Source: Bacteroidales bacterium (GTDB lineage: Bacteria; Bacteroidota; Bacteroidia; Bacteroidales; UBA10428). From it: 34,392 nucleotides of DNA. The notes under the pieces are model-generated. The model made no database searches and was not told the origin of the DNA. It saw only the letters and a program-made list of their open reading frames with translations. Made by a program: the position numbers and the translations under genes. Below, piece after piece: positions 23,867-32,380 of this stretch (its first letter is position 1; each line of letters begins with the position of its first letter). Location: contig JAFGKY010000065.1 of NCBI GenBank assembly GCA_016928305.1, positions 1 to 34,392 on the forward strand, read 5' to 3'.

Positions 23867-24910
23867 ATGAAAATACTTTATGCCATACAGGGCACCGGCA
23901 ACGGCCATATCAGCAGGGCCCGGGAAATCATTCCCTTGTTGCAAAAAAAGTGCGAAACCGATATTCTTATAAGCGGATACCAATCGGATATGGAATTACT
24001 CTTTGAAGTGAAATACCGGATGCATGGCTTAAGCTTGATTTTCGGGAAAAAGGGAGGTGTAGATATCTGGAAAACATACGGCAAATCGAATATCCGGAAA
24101 CTTCTGACCGAGATAAAAGAGTTGCCCGTATCGGATTATGATTTTGTATTGAATGATTTTGAGCCGGTGTCCGCATGGGCTTGTTACCGGAATAAGATTC
24201 CCTGTATTGCACTCAGTCACCAGTCGGCATTGCGTGATAAAAATGCTCCTAAGCCCCCCTTTGCAGATGCTTTTGGAAAATTCATTATCAACTATTATGC
24301 TCCTTCCAACCTGCAGTTCGGATTGCATTTCGGCAGGTACTCAAAAGAGATATACACCCCTGTGATCCGAAGTGAGGTAAGGGAGGCAGAAGTTACCGAT
24401 GCTGGTCATTATACGGTATATCTGCCGGCATACAGCGATGAAATACTATTAAAAACACTCGAGAACATCCCCGAAGTGCGATGGCATGTTTTTTCGAAAC
24501 ATTGCAAAAAACCGGTGATACAAAAGCATATTTTGATCAAGCCTATCTCCAATAGAGCCTTTATAAAAAGCATGGCATCCAGTCAGGGTGTATTATGCGG
24601 TGCCGACTTTGAAACACCTGCCGAAGCCTTGTTCATGGGGAAAAAGTTAATGGTAATTCCAATGAAGAGTCAATATGAACAGCAATGCAATGCCGTGGCG
24701 CTCAGAGCAATGGGCGTTTCCGTATTAAAAAAGCTGAAAAAAGGAAAAACAGACCGGATTAAAAAATGGGTGTTTTCTAATTATAATATCGAAGTGAATT
24801 ATCCCGATATTACAGAAAAAATCATCAACCGTATATTTAAAATGTACGTAGATGGATCCATGCACAAAAAGAAATGGAAAAAAATACCAAGGAAATTCAA
24901 AATACGGTAA
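23867..24910 (+). CDS. Glycosyltransferase, GT28/GT1-like (Glyco_trans_1_3 type)
   Basis: A 347-residue two-domain GT-B enzyme. The N-terminal domain opens ILYAIQGTGNGHISRAREI, with the glycine-rich acceptor loop. The C-terminal domain contains GADFETPAEALFMGKKLMVIPMKSQYEQQCNA, the usual sugar-nucleotide-binding segment with an E and Q close to the donor. The family is often annotated as teichoic-acid biosynthesis-like, which makes little sense in a Gram-negative. The ATG follows directly on the stop codon of the phosphoesterase gene (23864-23866), so the two are translationally coupled. Taken with that partner, a role in adding sugar to diacylglycerol, as Agt does beside PlcP, is a plausible inference. 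The acceptor is not visible in the sequence. The C-terminus is strongly basic (KKKWKKIPRKFKIR), which suits binding to an anionic membrane. Confidence 0.85.
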   Translation: MKILYAIQGTGNGHISRAREIIPLLQKKCETDILISGYQSDMELLFEVKYRMHGLSLIFGKKGGVDIWKTYGKSNIRKLLTEIKELPVSDYDFVLNDFEPVSAWACYRNKIPCIALSHQSALRDKNAPKPPFADAFGKFIINYYAPSNLQFGLHFGRYSKEIYTPVIRSEVREAEVTDAGHYTVYLPAYSDEILLKTLENIPEVRWHVFSKHCKKPVIQKHILIKPISNRAFIKSMASSQGVLCGADFETPAEALFMGKKLMVIPMKSQYEQQCNAVALRAMGVSVLKKLKKGKTDRIKKWVFSNYNIEVNYPDITEKIINRIFKMYVDGSMHKKKWKKIPRKFKIR

Positions 24911-24926
24911 CTGTATTAGGGGATCC

Positions 24927-25208
24927 TTAGAATTCCCCGTAATGCTCAGCCAGGCGCAGCATTCCCCTCAGTCCGGGAACATAATCTTTAAGCCATTCGG
25001 ATTCATTACGATATTCAAAGGTTACTTTGTGCTTTCTGCTACCGGCCAGTTCAACTTCGACCCACTCAGCTCCGCCGTCTGCACAATCAGGGCATCCGAT
25101 TATTTCAGGTAATTCAAAAAATGAATTGATATCCAACGCTGTTTTAAATGATTCCCAGCTTTCATATCGCAAAGGTGTTCCGAATTTATAAAAAACACTC
25201 GCAACACT
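24927..25208 (-). pseudogene. C-terminal remnant of a conserved small protein with CPDCADGGAEW motif
   Basis: The frame is open from a stop at 25209-25211 and has no ATG. The only start would be TTG at 25172 (81 residues). The sequence ELPEIIGCPDCADGGAEWVEVEL and HKVTFEY matches, as I recall, the C-terminal part of a small exported Bacteroidota protein family of about 150 residues. The expected signal peptide and N-terminal half are missing. In their place lies the CCCCTCTCC inverted repeat. The gene seems cut off at its 5' side by the repeat or a rearrangement. Alternatively it is a short intact protein using TTG. No function is known. Confidence 0.55.
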
Positions 25209-25211
25209 TCA

Positions 25212-25233
25212 CCCCTCTCCCTTTGGAGAGGGG
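25212..25233. repeat. CCCCTCTCC/GGAGAGGGG palindrome
   Basis: CCCCTCTCC (25212-25220), loop CTTT, GGAGAGGGG (25225-25233), a perfect 9-bp stem followed by CTGGGGGTGAGG. This belongs to a palindrome I recall as dispersed in many bacterial genomes. It lies between the methyltransferase stop and the truncated gene, so it could also end the methyltransferase transcript. Confidence 0.75.
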
Positions 25234-25246
25234 CTGGGGGTGAGGC

Positions 25247-25792
25247 TTATATTAAAAACGGCACAAACATCTTCGTCCGCTTCATATATTCCTTATATTT
25301 TTCCCCGAAAAAAGCGATGTTCTCCTTTTCCTCAATTAACGCCGTTGCAAAGAGGAAAACCGTTGACAACAGGGTGATAACCAAAAGGGTAACAGTGGTA
25401 TGCTTAAAAAAGATGCCCCATGTCAGGAATAAAAGCGAACTGTAAAGCGGGTGACGGATATATTTAAAAATTCCGGTCTCAATTAATTCTGTTGTTTTTT
25501 CAAATGTATGAAGGGAATCCTCTCTTGTTTTATCGGGTTTTCCCATTTTGTTCATAAGCAGCATACCCGCAGTCACAGGGTAAATGCTATAAAACAGAAA
25601 AATCCAGGAGATAATTTGTTTCATACCGAAAGGATCCTCAAACCAATAGGCAGCGTTATTTACACCGAGCCACAGGATGCACTCCCAGGTCAGGAAACGG
25701 TAAAGTCCATGATGTTTAAAACTGAAAATACTTCTCCAGGAAATGATAACAACCGGAATGCTCAAAGCAATGAAAGCAATAACTTTATACAT
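25247..25792 (-). CDS. Isoprenylcysteine carboxyl methyltransferase/phospholipid methyltransferase-like membrane protein
   Basis: A 181-residue membrane protein with about four or five helices. The family signature is at its C-terminal side: GIFKYIRHPLYSSLLFLTWG (the RHP SAM-binding motif), then EEKENIAFFGEKYKEYMKRTKMFVPFL. SAM-dependent methylation of a lipid or an exposed thiol/carboxyl group is expected; the substrate is unknown. The frame extends to a TTG at 25837, but the ATG at 25792 (MYKVIAFIALSIPVV) begins directly at the first helix and is preferred. It is divergent from the GH13 gene. Its closeness to the phosphoesterase-glycosyltransferase pair raises, but does not show, a lipid-modifying role. 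Confidence 0.8.
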   Translation of the reverse strand: MYKVIAFIALSIPVVIISWRSIFSFKHHGLYRFLTWECILWLGVNNAAYWFEDPFGMKQIISWIFLFYSIYPVTAGMLLMNKMGKPDKTREDSLHTFEKTTELIETGIFKYIRHPLYSSLLFLTWGIFFKHTTVTLLVITLLSTVFLFATALIEEKENIAFFGEKYKEYMKRTKMFVPFLI

Positions 25793-25891
25793 ATGTTGGT
25801 AATATCTGATAAGGATTAATTCATCGGTAATATACAAAAAAATGATATATTCGTTATGAGTTTATTTTTCTGACATTGTTTTTCAGGTATT

Positions 25892-27256
25892 ATGAAAACC
25901 AGGTACATAGTATTCCTTTTGGGTATATTTCTCCTTGCCTGCAATGATGAAACAACCAACAATCCTCCCAGTCAAAATCCGACGGATTCAGATCCTGTTC
26001 AATACGGAGTGCCGTTTGCCGGTATTCCGGAAACAAATGAGATCATTATGTATGAAGTCAATCTTCTGGCGCTCGGGACATCAGCAAATCTTCAGGGGGT
26101 TACCGGTAGAATTGATTCGATCCGGTCACTGGGAATCAACGTGATCTGGCTGATGCCAATCTATCCCATCGGAGAACTTAACTCCGTCAACTCACCTTAT
26201 TGTGTCAAAGATTACACGTCCGTTAATCCTGATTTCGGTGACCTGGATGATTTAAGAGAGCTGACCGACAAGGCACATGAACGGGGCATGGCAGTTATAC
26301 TTGATTGGGTGGCCAATCATACATCATGGGATAATGCGTGGATTGAGAATACAGACTGGTATACGCAGGAAAACGGTGAGATCATCTCCCCGGCAGAAAC
26401 AAACTGGGCCGATGTTGCCGACCTTAACTATGACAACCAGGAAATGCGTGATGCTATGATCGATGCCATGAAGTATTGGATTCTTGCCGCCAATATAGAC
26501 GGATACAGGTGTGATGCTGCAGATTATATCCCCCTTGATTTCTGGCAGCAGGCCATCGACTCACTGCTTGACATACCTGGAAGAGAAATCATATTGCTGG
26601 CAGAGGGAGGGAGAAAGGATCATTTTACAGCCGGTTTTCAGATGACCTATGCCTGGGACTTTTACAATCAGCTGAAGAACATCTATGCCGGAACAACAGC
26701 CACCTCCATTTTCACAGTTCACAGCTCGGAGTACAGCGGTATTCCTGCCGGCAAACACAAATTGCGTTACACCACCAACCACGATGAGTCAGCCTGGAAT
26801 ACCACACCTATAGCGCTGTTCAACGGTAAAGAAGGAGCCATGGCGGCTTCGGTGATCACCATCTGCATGGGGGGTGTGCCGATGATATACTGCGGGCAGG
26901 AGGTAGGAAATGCCGGTCTTATTCCCATATTCAGCACATCTTCCATCAACTGGGAACAAAATCCGGATATGCTGGCCATGTATAAGGCATTGCTGAACTA
27001 CCACAAACAGTCCGCGGCACTTAAAACAGGCACGCTGCAATCCTATGCTGATAAAGATATTGTTGCTTTTCAACGAATAACGCACAATAAGCAGGTGCTT
27101 GTTTTCGTGAATGTCAGGAATTCCCTGATAACTTATGCTTTGCCTGCAGCTGTTCAGCAAACGGAATGGGAAAACGTACTGACAGGTGAAACCGTGTCAC
27201 TTGATACAAGCCTGTCGATGGAGCCTTATTCTTTTATGGTTCTGCATAATAATTAA
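25892..27256 (+). CDS. GH13 alpha-amylase family lipoprotein
   Basis: A 454-residue lipoprotein: signal MKTRYIVFLLGIFLLAC with the lipid-bearing C17, followed by acidic NDE, as in Bacteroidota surface-lipoprotein signals. The (beta/alpha)8 barrel shows region I DWVANHT (138-144), the catalytic nucleophile D208 in GYRCDAADY, acid/base E238 in LLAEGG, and the transition-state pair H297-D298 in TTNHDES. A short C-terminal beta domain ends the protein. The enzyme should hydrolyse alpha-glucans at the cell surface or in the periplasm. There is no susCD or other PUL gene nearby, so it works alone or in an unlinked pathway. A 5-of-6 -7 box TATATTCG is just upstream. Confidence 0.92.
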   Translation: MKTRYIVFLLGIFLLACNDETTNNPPSQNPTDSDPVQYGVPFAGIPETNEIIMYEVNLLALGTSANLQGVTGRIDSIRSLGINVIWLMPIYPIGELNSVNSPYCVKDYTSVNPDFGDLDDLRELTDKAHERGMAVILDWVANHTSWDNAWIENTDWYTQENGEIISPAETNWADVADLNYDNQEMRDAMIDAMKYWILAANIDGYRCDAADYIPLDFWQQAIDSLLDIPGREIILLAEGGRKDHFTAGFQMTYAWDFYNQLKNIYAGTTATSIFTVHSSEYSGIPAGKHKLRYTTNHDESAWNTTPIALFNGKEGAMAASVITICMGGVPMIYCGQEVGNAGLIPIFSTSSINWEQNPDMLAMYKALLNYHKQSAALKTGTLQSYADKDIVAFQRITHNKQVLVFVNVRNSLITYALPAAVQQTEWENVLTGETVSLDTSLSMEPYSFMVLHNN

Positions 27257-27310
27257 AATCCGCATACCTATTTCAGGGATCGTCAACTAATTCCTTATCC
27301 CTTGCCCTAC

Positions 27311-27368
27311 TTGTCACTTGTCACTTGTCACTTGTCACTTTTTTGTCACTCGTCACTCGTCACTTTTT
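27311..27368. repeat. Heptanucleotide tandem repeat (TTGTCAC)n overlapping the end of a gene
   Basis: Four TTGTCAC units (27311-27338), a T run, then three GTCACTC/GTCACTT units to about 27362, and a second T run. On the minus strand these read GTGACGAG and GTGACAAG. The stop codon TGA of the serine hydrolase (27346-27348) and its last codons lie inside the array. A related ACTTGTCACTT word is at 12870-12880. Confidence 0.8.
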
Positions 27369-29784
27369 TAATCGTTCTTTCATCCGCTCCCACCCTGATC
27401 CATATGTCATATCCATTGTCCTCAACCGGGATAAACCTGAGATTTGCATTCATTTCTTTTGCTACAAATTCGGTTTCGGATACCGGAAACAATTCCACCT
27501 TATTCTGACCACCGGGCCGAGCAAATAACTTCCCGTCACCGGCTGTAATAGTGATGATCACATCGGACTGGTACTCATAATTGCCTGTATATTTATCCAA
27601 TACAGCAGAATCAAGGATAATCGTCCTGATTTCAGGCAGTTTGTTTACATTTAATTCACGTCCGCCCTGATAATGGATAGCGCCGGTAATCTCACCTTCA
27701 TCATTTCTTCGAAATTTAATCCGTGCTTCAACGACTTTCCAGTAAAATTCATCATTGCCCCGTGGAAAAATTTCAAATCTTGCCTGGCCTGTCATCTGGG
27801 CATACAGTGCACTGTCTTCAGACACAACAGTGAGCACCATGGCATTCCCATAATCATACCGCCCTTCGTATTTCTTCAGATCCTCCTTATAAACGGATGA
27901 GTCGGTTGAATAGGACTGCTGCCTGCTCATCTTCGGCCACAACATATATTCGGCAATGGAATTTGCAATCTGGTCCGGAGATTTCCCATCTTGTGCAGGT
28001 GTACAGTTTGTCAGTACAACGATTGTAATTTTATTTTCAGGCTGACGCACAAGCTGACTCAGAAATCCTTGTAATCCGCCGCCATGCAGGATAAAATCCA
28101 TACCACGTATGTTTGTCATGACCCAGCCATAGCCATAGTTCATTTCCTCAGGCTTCTTGCCATTATTTAAGGTAACAATGGTAAAAGCAGCTTTTCGGCT
28201 TTCGTTATTTAATACTTTTCCGGTAAAGACAGCTTCATTCCATAAAAACAGATCTTCAACCGTGGAATAGAGTGATCCTGCTCCTCCGGCTCTCGACATA
28301 TCCCAGTTCAACGCTTTTTCAAATTTGTTATTGTTCATGGTATAACCTGTTGCTTCGTTCTCCAGTATCAGGTTTGAAGCATGCACTCCTGTATTTTTCA
28401 TTCCCAGGGGATCGAAAAACGCTTCTTTCAGGTAATCCCCGTAAGACTTCCCGGTGACCTTTTCAATGATGAATCCCAGGATAAAATATCCTGAGTTATT
28501 ATACCGGAAATTATCACCCGGATTAAAATCGTACTTTTCTGTTTTGATAAGATCGATCATTTCCTTGGAGTTGGTTTCAGCGGCAGCTGTCTTCAGAAAA
28601 TCAGGCCGATTTGTAAAACTGTGGATACCCGAGGTATGAGTAAGCAGATGATGAACGGTGACCTCATCACCCCGTGGAAAATCAGGAATAAATTTTGACA
28701 GCTTTTCGGAGACAATGATCTTACCTTCTTCCTGCAGCTTAAGGATGGCAGCTGCAATGAATTGTTTGGTGATGGAACCAATCCGGAATTTTGTCACCGT
28801 GCTCACCGGGATATTATACCCAATGTCAGCCAGTCCATAACCCTCCTTAAACAGGATCTTACCGTTCTCAGAAACCAACACCGCCGCTCCGGGAGCTTTT
28901 TCCCTTTTAATAACCGATAACAACAGATCATCAATGTAATTATCGAGTGGGGGAAAATCCTCTGATGTTAAAGCGCCTTTTTCTTCGAGATATTGGGCAA
29001 TATCTGCGCGTCCTTTAATGGTTGCAAGCTGCCACGCATTCAGTCCGGTTTTATCTGTTTTACTGTAATCAGGGGAATAATTTACAAGTGTTTTCACATT
29101 ATCAAAGTCACCCGTTTCAGCAGAACGGAGCAGCAAATCAGAAACAGCTGATCCGCTAATGGAACGAAATGCGAAGCCATAGTCATACTGTGCATTCAGT
29201 ATTTTTATCAACAGCTGATTGTCACCCTTTTCAAGGTATATCTCAAAAATATCGTCGTCGACAACCACAGCCCTGTCAATATAATTCCGGTGCACTTCCC
29301 TGCCGTTCAGCCACATTTTTACACCATCATCACTGCCCAGGCCGACAAGGACTTTTACAGGTTCTTCCACAACTATTTTGGCAAGGGCATAACAGATCAC
29401 GTAATTGGTATCGCCCAGTAATTCGTTCAGCTTAACCGTCTCACCGGCTGATGCTGTATAATTCCATTCATATTTCCTGCCGTCATATTTCAAAGGACTG
29501 ATAGTCTTTTCCTCATCAACTAAAACGGAAGTCAGCATATCAGTGTCGAATGCCTTTTTCATTGTTTCCCGGTCAGGGAATTCCCCTTTTTTATCTGCAA
29601 CCGGTAAAGGGCCCAACAGCATCCACCGGGTCATAAAAATGTTGTCCTGCATACCATTATATACAGCGTCACCATATCCTTTTACCGGTATTTTCTGCTG
29701 GGCATCTATAACAGGTACGAAAAGAAAAACCAGGATCCCCACCATGATTAATACGCCTGTTTTATTAACACTCTTCGATTTCAT
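27346..29784 (-). CDS. Multidomain serine hydrolase (class C beta-lactamase/CubicO type)
   Basis: 812 residues from the ATG at 29784; the frame reaches a TTG at 29814, but the signal peptide (MKSKSVNKTGVLIMVGILVFLFVPVIDAQQ) starts at the ATG. The domains in order are: a beta-sandwich (about 45-210) with GSDDGVKMWLNGREV, like sugar-binding sandwich domains; one or two ankyrin-like helices (about 215-270, GLNAWQLATIKGRADIAQYLEEKGA); the hydrolase domain (about 280-600) with SITK (S337, K340), YNN (Y428, N430) and HGGG in place of KTG; and two DUF3471-like modules at the C-terminus. It is probably a periplasmic esterase or peptidase; beta-lactamase activity is unlikely. The last residues VTSDE come from a repeat array. 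It is convergent with the GH13 gene. Confidence 0.9.
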   Translation of the reverse strand: MKSKSVNKTGVLIMVGILVFLFVPVIDAQQKIPVKGYGDAVYNGMQDNIFMTRWMLLGPLPVADKKGEFPDRETMKKAFDTDMLTSVLVDEEKTISPLKYDGRKYEWNYTASAGETVKLNELLGDTNYVICYALAKIVVEEPVKVLVGLGSDDGVKMWLNGREVHRNYIDRAVVVDDDIFEIYLEKGDNQLLIKILNAQYDYGFAFRSISGSAVSDLLLRSAETGDFDNVKTLVNYSPDYSKTDKTGLNAWQLATIKGRADIAQYLEEKGALTSEDFPPLDNYIDDLLLSVIKREKAPGAAVLVSENGKILFKEGYGLADIGYNIPVSTVTKFRIGSITKQFIAAAILKLQEEGKIIVSEKLSKFIPDFPRGDEVTVHHLLTHTSGIHSFTNRPDFLKTAAAETNSKEMIDLIKTEKYDFNPGDNFRYNNSGYFILGFIIEKVTGKSYGDYLKEAFFDPLGMKNTGVHASNLILENEATGYTMNNNKFEKALNWDMSRAGGAGSLYSTVEDLFLWNEAVFTGKVLNNESRKAAFTIVTLNNGKKPEEMNYGYGWVMTNIRGMDFILHGGGLQGFLSQLVRQPENKITIVVLTNCTPAQDGKSPDQIANSIAEYMLWPKMSRQQSYSTDSSVYKEDLKKYEGRYDYGNAMVLTVVSEDSALYAQMTGQARFEIFPRGNDEFYWKVVEARIKFRRNDEGEITGAIHYQGGRELNVNKLPEIRTIILDSAVLDKYTGNYEYQSDVIITITAGDGKLFARPGGQNKVELFPVSETEFVAKEMNANLRFIPVEDNGYDIWIRVGADERTIKKVTSDE

Positions 29785-29811
29785 ATCATTAATATTTTTT
29801 GAACATATTAT

Positions 29812-29819
29812 CAAATGTA
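29812..29819 (-). promoter_or_regulatory. -7 box TACATTTG for the serine hydrolase
   Basis: On the minus strand TACATTTG is a perfect TAnnTTTG, 27 nt before the ATG at 29784. A TTG lies 17 nt upstream of it (29839-29837), slightly closer than the usual -33 spacing. This supports the start at 29784 rather than the TTG at 29814. Confidence 0.55.
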
Positions 29820-29858
29820 TCTCATATCCGTTTCATCAAAAACAAATCAGGCTAATTT

Positions 29859-30587
29859 TTAAATCCATCCCCTGATTTTATAATAGGCAATAGCGAAATA
29901 TTCGCGAACGACGATGATCTCATAGATCATATAACTCCAAATCCGGTAACGCAGATGGAGTCCTGTTTTTTCCGCTTTTTTATGGATTCCCTTCATTAGT
30001 TTTTCCTCTGCGATCACCTTCTCAAAAGTCGGCGTTCCGCTTGCCATGTTAAAACCGGCTTTATGAAAAGTTCCTATCGCCCTGAACATATGTTCCGGAG
30101 AAGTGATGATGCGCAAGGTCATTCCTCCGGTTGCATCCTCCCCCAGCATATCCCGAACATTCAATGCCTGTGTACGTGTGCTGTATCCCAACCTTTCGAA
30201 AAAAATTTTTGTGCTGTCCACACCCCTCATTTTCAATTCACGGGCCATTAAAAACTCAGGTGAGTTCTTTCGGAGTAAAGTATCCGCCGGAAAGGCGATG
30301 ATCACTTTTGCCTGCGGTGCTTTCTTCCAAGCATCAGCGGTATAATAAATACGCATAAGATCTTCGGGACTCGGAATCCCCATACTTCCGAGCATAACAA
30401 TATAATCGGGGTCCTTTTCAATTCCTGCATGTGTTGTTCCCAGACGATGATAGGCAAAGTAAGGAATATCTGTCAGGGCCAGAATAAGACCGGCCAGCAG
30501 GACAAAGCCCAATACTTTTATTAAACCGTTGAATGCTGCAAAAATACGTTTCTTATACAGCCTGAATGAAGCGTTAAATGTTTTCAT
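29859..30587 (-). CDS. YdcF/ElyC-like DUF218 protein
   Basis: A 242-residue protein with one N-terminal membrane anchor (about 23-42) and a DUF218 domain on the outer side of the inner membrane. Family features are DYIVMLGSMGIPSPEDLMRIYYTADAW, where GGG is more usual than GSM, and SPEHMFRAIGTFHKAGF, matching the TS-x-HM-RA pattern. ElyC and SanA relatives affect cell-envelope integrity, possibly in envelope-polymer lipid carrier use; the biochemical activity is not established. It is monocistronic, with a perfect -7 box far upstream at 30734-30727. Confidence 0.85.
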   Translation of the reverse strand: MKTFNASFRLYKKRIFAAFNGLIKVLGFVLLAGLILALTDIPYFAYHRLGTTHAGIEKDPDYIVMLGSMGIPSPEDLMRIYYTADAWKKAPQAKVIIAFPADTLLRKNSPEFLMARELKMRGVDSTKIFFERLGYSTRTQALNVRDMLGEDATGGMTLRIITSPEHMFRAIGTFHKAGFNMASGTPTFEKVIAEEKLMKGIHKKAEKTGLHLRYRIWSYMIYEIIVVREYFAIAYYKIRGWI

Positions 30588-30613
30588 AATGGTTTCAGCA
30601 TAAGTTTTGATAG

Positions 30614-30734
30614 TTCAACACAAAGACTCATATAGGTCACTAAAACACCATAGTATCAAATATGGGTGAAACAATATTCTTGACAACAATATTATTCTTT
30701 TTTCGTGTTTTTGTGCTTTTGTGGCACAAATTTA
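30614..30734. repeat. CACAAAG/CACTAAAACAC repeat with a -7 box, in a gene-free gap
   Basis: The gap 30588-31084 has no supported gene. On the minus strand TAAATTTG (30734-30727) is a perfect TAnnTTTG, followed by a leader made of GCACAAAAACAC-type words and, further on, the complement of CACAAAGACTC and CACTAAAACACC (30617-30648). Word use matches the repeat at 4607-4691. From 30740 to 31084 nothing is recognised; short open frames there look random. Confidence 0.5.
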
Positions 30735-31084
30735 AATCCTTAATTTTTTTGGTGGTAATTTAATGTTCATCCGATAGCATGGATACAATTGAAGCTTAAG
30801 ATATAGTAATAATATCCAATAACACTGCTCAACTTGATACGATTCGCTTCAAATTACGCTCAAAGCACTACAGCATACCTTTTCAGACCTCCAAACCTGT
30901 TCAACCATGCTTTTCTCATAGCAGCCAAAATCAGTTACATTCAGATCCGCTATCGGGGCAGCAATATTTTCCTTGCAGAAAGGATAACAATAGTTAATAA
31001 CAAAAATAAAATCATACTTGTTTTTTAAACATGAATCCAATATTCCTCAGGGATACATAATGCATTCATAAACGTTATCCGGTA

Positions 31085-32131
31085 TTAATTAACCGTATGC
31101 AGACAAGCAAGAGAGGGAACGTTTTTATGATACCTGATTGTTTTCTCAGTTTTTGTAGCAATCCAATAATACAATTCTCTGGGAACAACTGAAACCAACA
31201 CCACCAGGATTCGATTTAACATCCCGGGTATGCAGATAACTTTCCCGTTCTTCAGACTTCTTATTGAATATTCAACAACTGCTGCAGGATCCATCCAGGG
31301 GATCAATTTCTGCTTCCTTTTGAGATCCGTCGCATCCAGGTTCCGGTGAAAATCGCTGTATGTAAAACCAGGACACAGGCATTGAACACGTATTCCGTAT
31401 TGCCTGACATCCATATGGAGTGATTCCGTAAAATCCTTCAGAAACGATTTTGTGCTTGTGTACATAGCACTTCCAGGTGACGGGAAATAAGCTGCCAATG
31501 AAGAAACATTAATAATAAAACCCTGCTTCTGTTCTATCATCTGAGGCAGGACTTTATGTATCAGCATTAGCGGGGTATTAATATGTACTTTTATCATTGC
31601 CAGCTGATGATCAATATCTTCTCCGGTGAAATTCAAATTCATCCCATACCCTGCATTGTTTACCAATACGGTAATCTTTCTTTTCGATCCAACGATACCC
31701 AGTAAAAATGATATATCTTCGCTATTAAACAAATCGGCAATTACAACTTCGATATTAACACCGTATTTCGTTTTAATGTCATCGGCAAGATCCTTTATTA
31801 TTTTTTTTCTTCTTCCGGTAATCAGCAGATCATAGCCCTGTGCAGCAAAATAACAGGCAAATGCCTTTCCTATTCCACTTGTGGCACCGGTTATAAGGGC
31901 TACCTGACGGATTTCTTTAGCGACCTCGAGCTTCGGATAATAAACAACCGGATAACGCTTATTAAAGAAATGAAAAAAAGAGGACTCATCCAGCGGATTT
32001 ATACCTGGTGGCAGGAAGTACTTTATTCTTACCAGTTTTTTAAGTTCCTGTTTCAGCTCAGGCAGGTGACCCGTTATCTGCATAACAAAACTCAATAGCC
32101 TAAGTTTTTTAAGATCAACAATCCCTGACAT
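31085..32131 (-). CDS. Short-chain dehydrogenase/reductase with N-terminal extension
   Basis: A 348-residue oxidoreductase. The classical SDR core starts at about residue 76: cofactor motif TGATSGIG (81-88), NNAGYG (158-163), catalytic S210/S211, Y224 and K228 (YTSTK), and the PG motif CLCPGFTYSDF. Residues 1-75 are an extra N-terminal stretch with basic and hydrophobic segments and no second dehydrogenase motif. There is no internal ATG near the core start, so the extension is probably real. R106-type basic residues after strand beta2 (ITGRRKK) suggest NADP(H). The substrate is unknown; the segment is like the DltE/YqjQ-type SDRs. It stands alone on the minus strand. Confidence 0.88.
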   Translation of the reverse strand: MSGIVDLKKLRLLSFVMQITGHLPELKQELKKLVRIKYFLPPGINPLDESSFFHFFNKRYPVVYYPKLEVAKEIRQVALITGATSGIGKAFACYFAAQGYDLLITGRRKKIIKDLADDIKTKYGVNIEVVIADLFNSEDISFLLGIVGSKRKITVLVNNAGYGMNLNFTGEDIDHQLAMIKVHINTPLMLIHKVLPQMIEQKQGFIINVSSLAAYFPSPGSAMYTSTKSFLKDFTESLHMDVRQYGIRVQCLCPGFTYSDFHRNLDATDLKRKQKLIPWMDPAAVVEYSIRSLKNGKVICIPGMLNRILVVLVSVVPRELYYWIATKTEKTIRYHKNVPSLACLHTVN

Positions 32132-32380
32132 ATTGGTATTATTTTAGGTGATTATAAAAACATATAACTGATAAAGAGACATCATATTGTTGGAAAAGTT
32201 GCAATCTGTTCTTCTTCTTTAACACTTTTTAACATATTTATTTTTAATCGACAGGAATTCTCATTCGAAATAAATGACACCTTCCGATTAAAAAAGGACA
32301 GATGCAATTAAAGGATTATCAGATAATAAAAACGAACCAAGATCAGAAATTAATGCAAAAAGAAAATCTGAATGGCTGTT
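32132..32380. other. Gene-free spacer between the SDR and aminotransferase genes
   Basis: 249 bp, AT-rich. No coding region, hairpin with a T tract, or perfect -7 box was found on either strand. Confidence 0.4.

Noticed and set aside
27311..27368. CRISPR-like array
   Set aside because: The units are seven bases, contiguous, without spacers; this is a simple tandem repeat.
27346..29784. Antibiotic-resistance beta-lactamase
   Set aside because: The SxxK and YxN motifs are shared by esterases and peptidases of this fold; the third motif is HGGG instead of KTG and the large accessory domains argue against a resistance enzyme.
30834..31040. Short open frames on both strands in the gap 30588-31084
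   Set aside because: They overlap each other, lack promoters and domains, and their amino acid order looks like translated AT-rich spacer.
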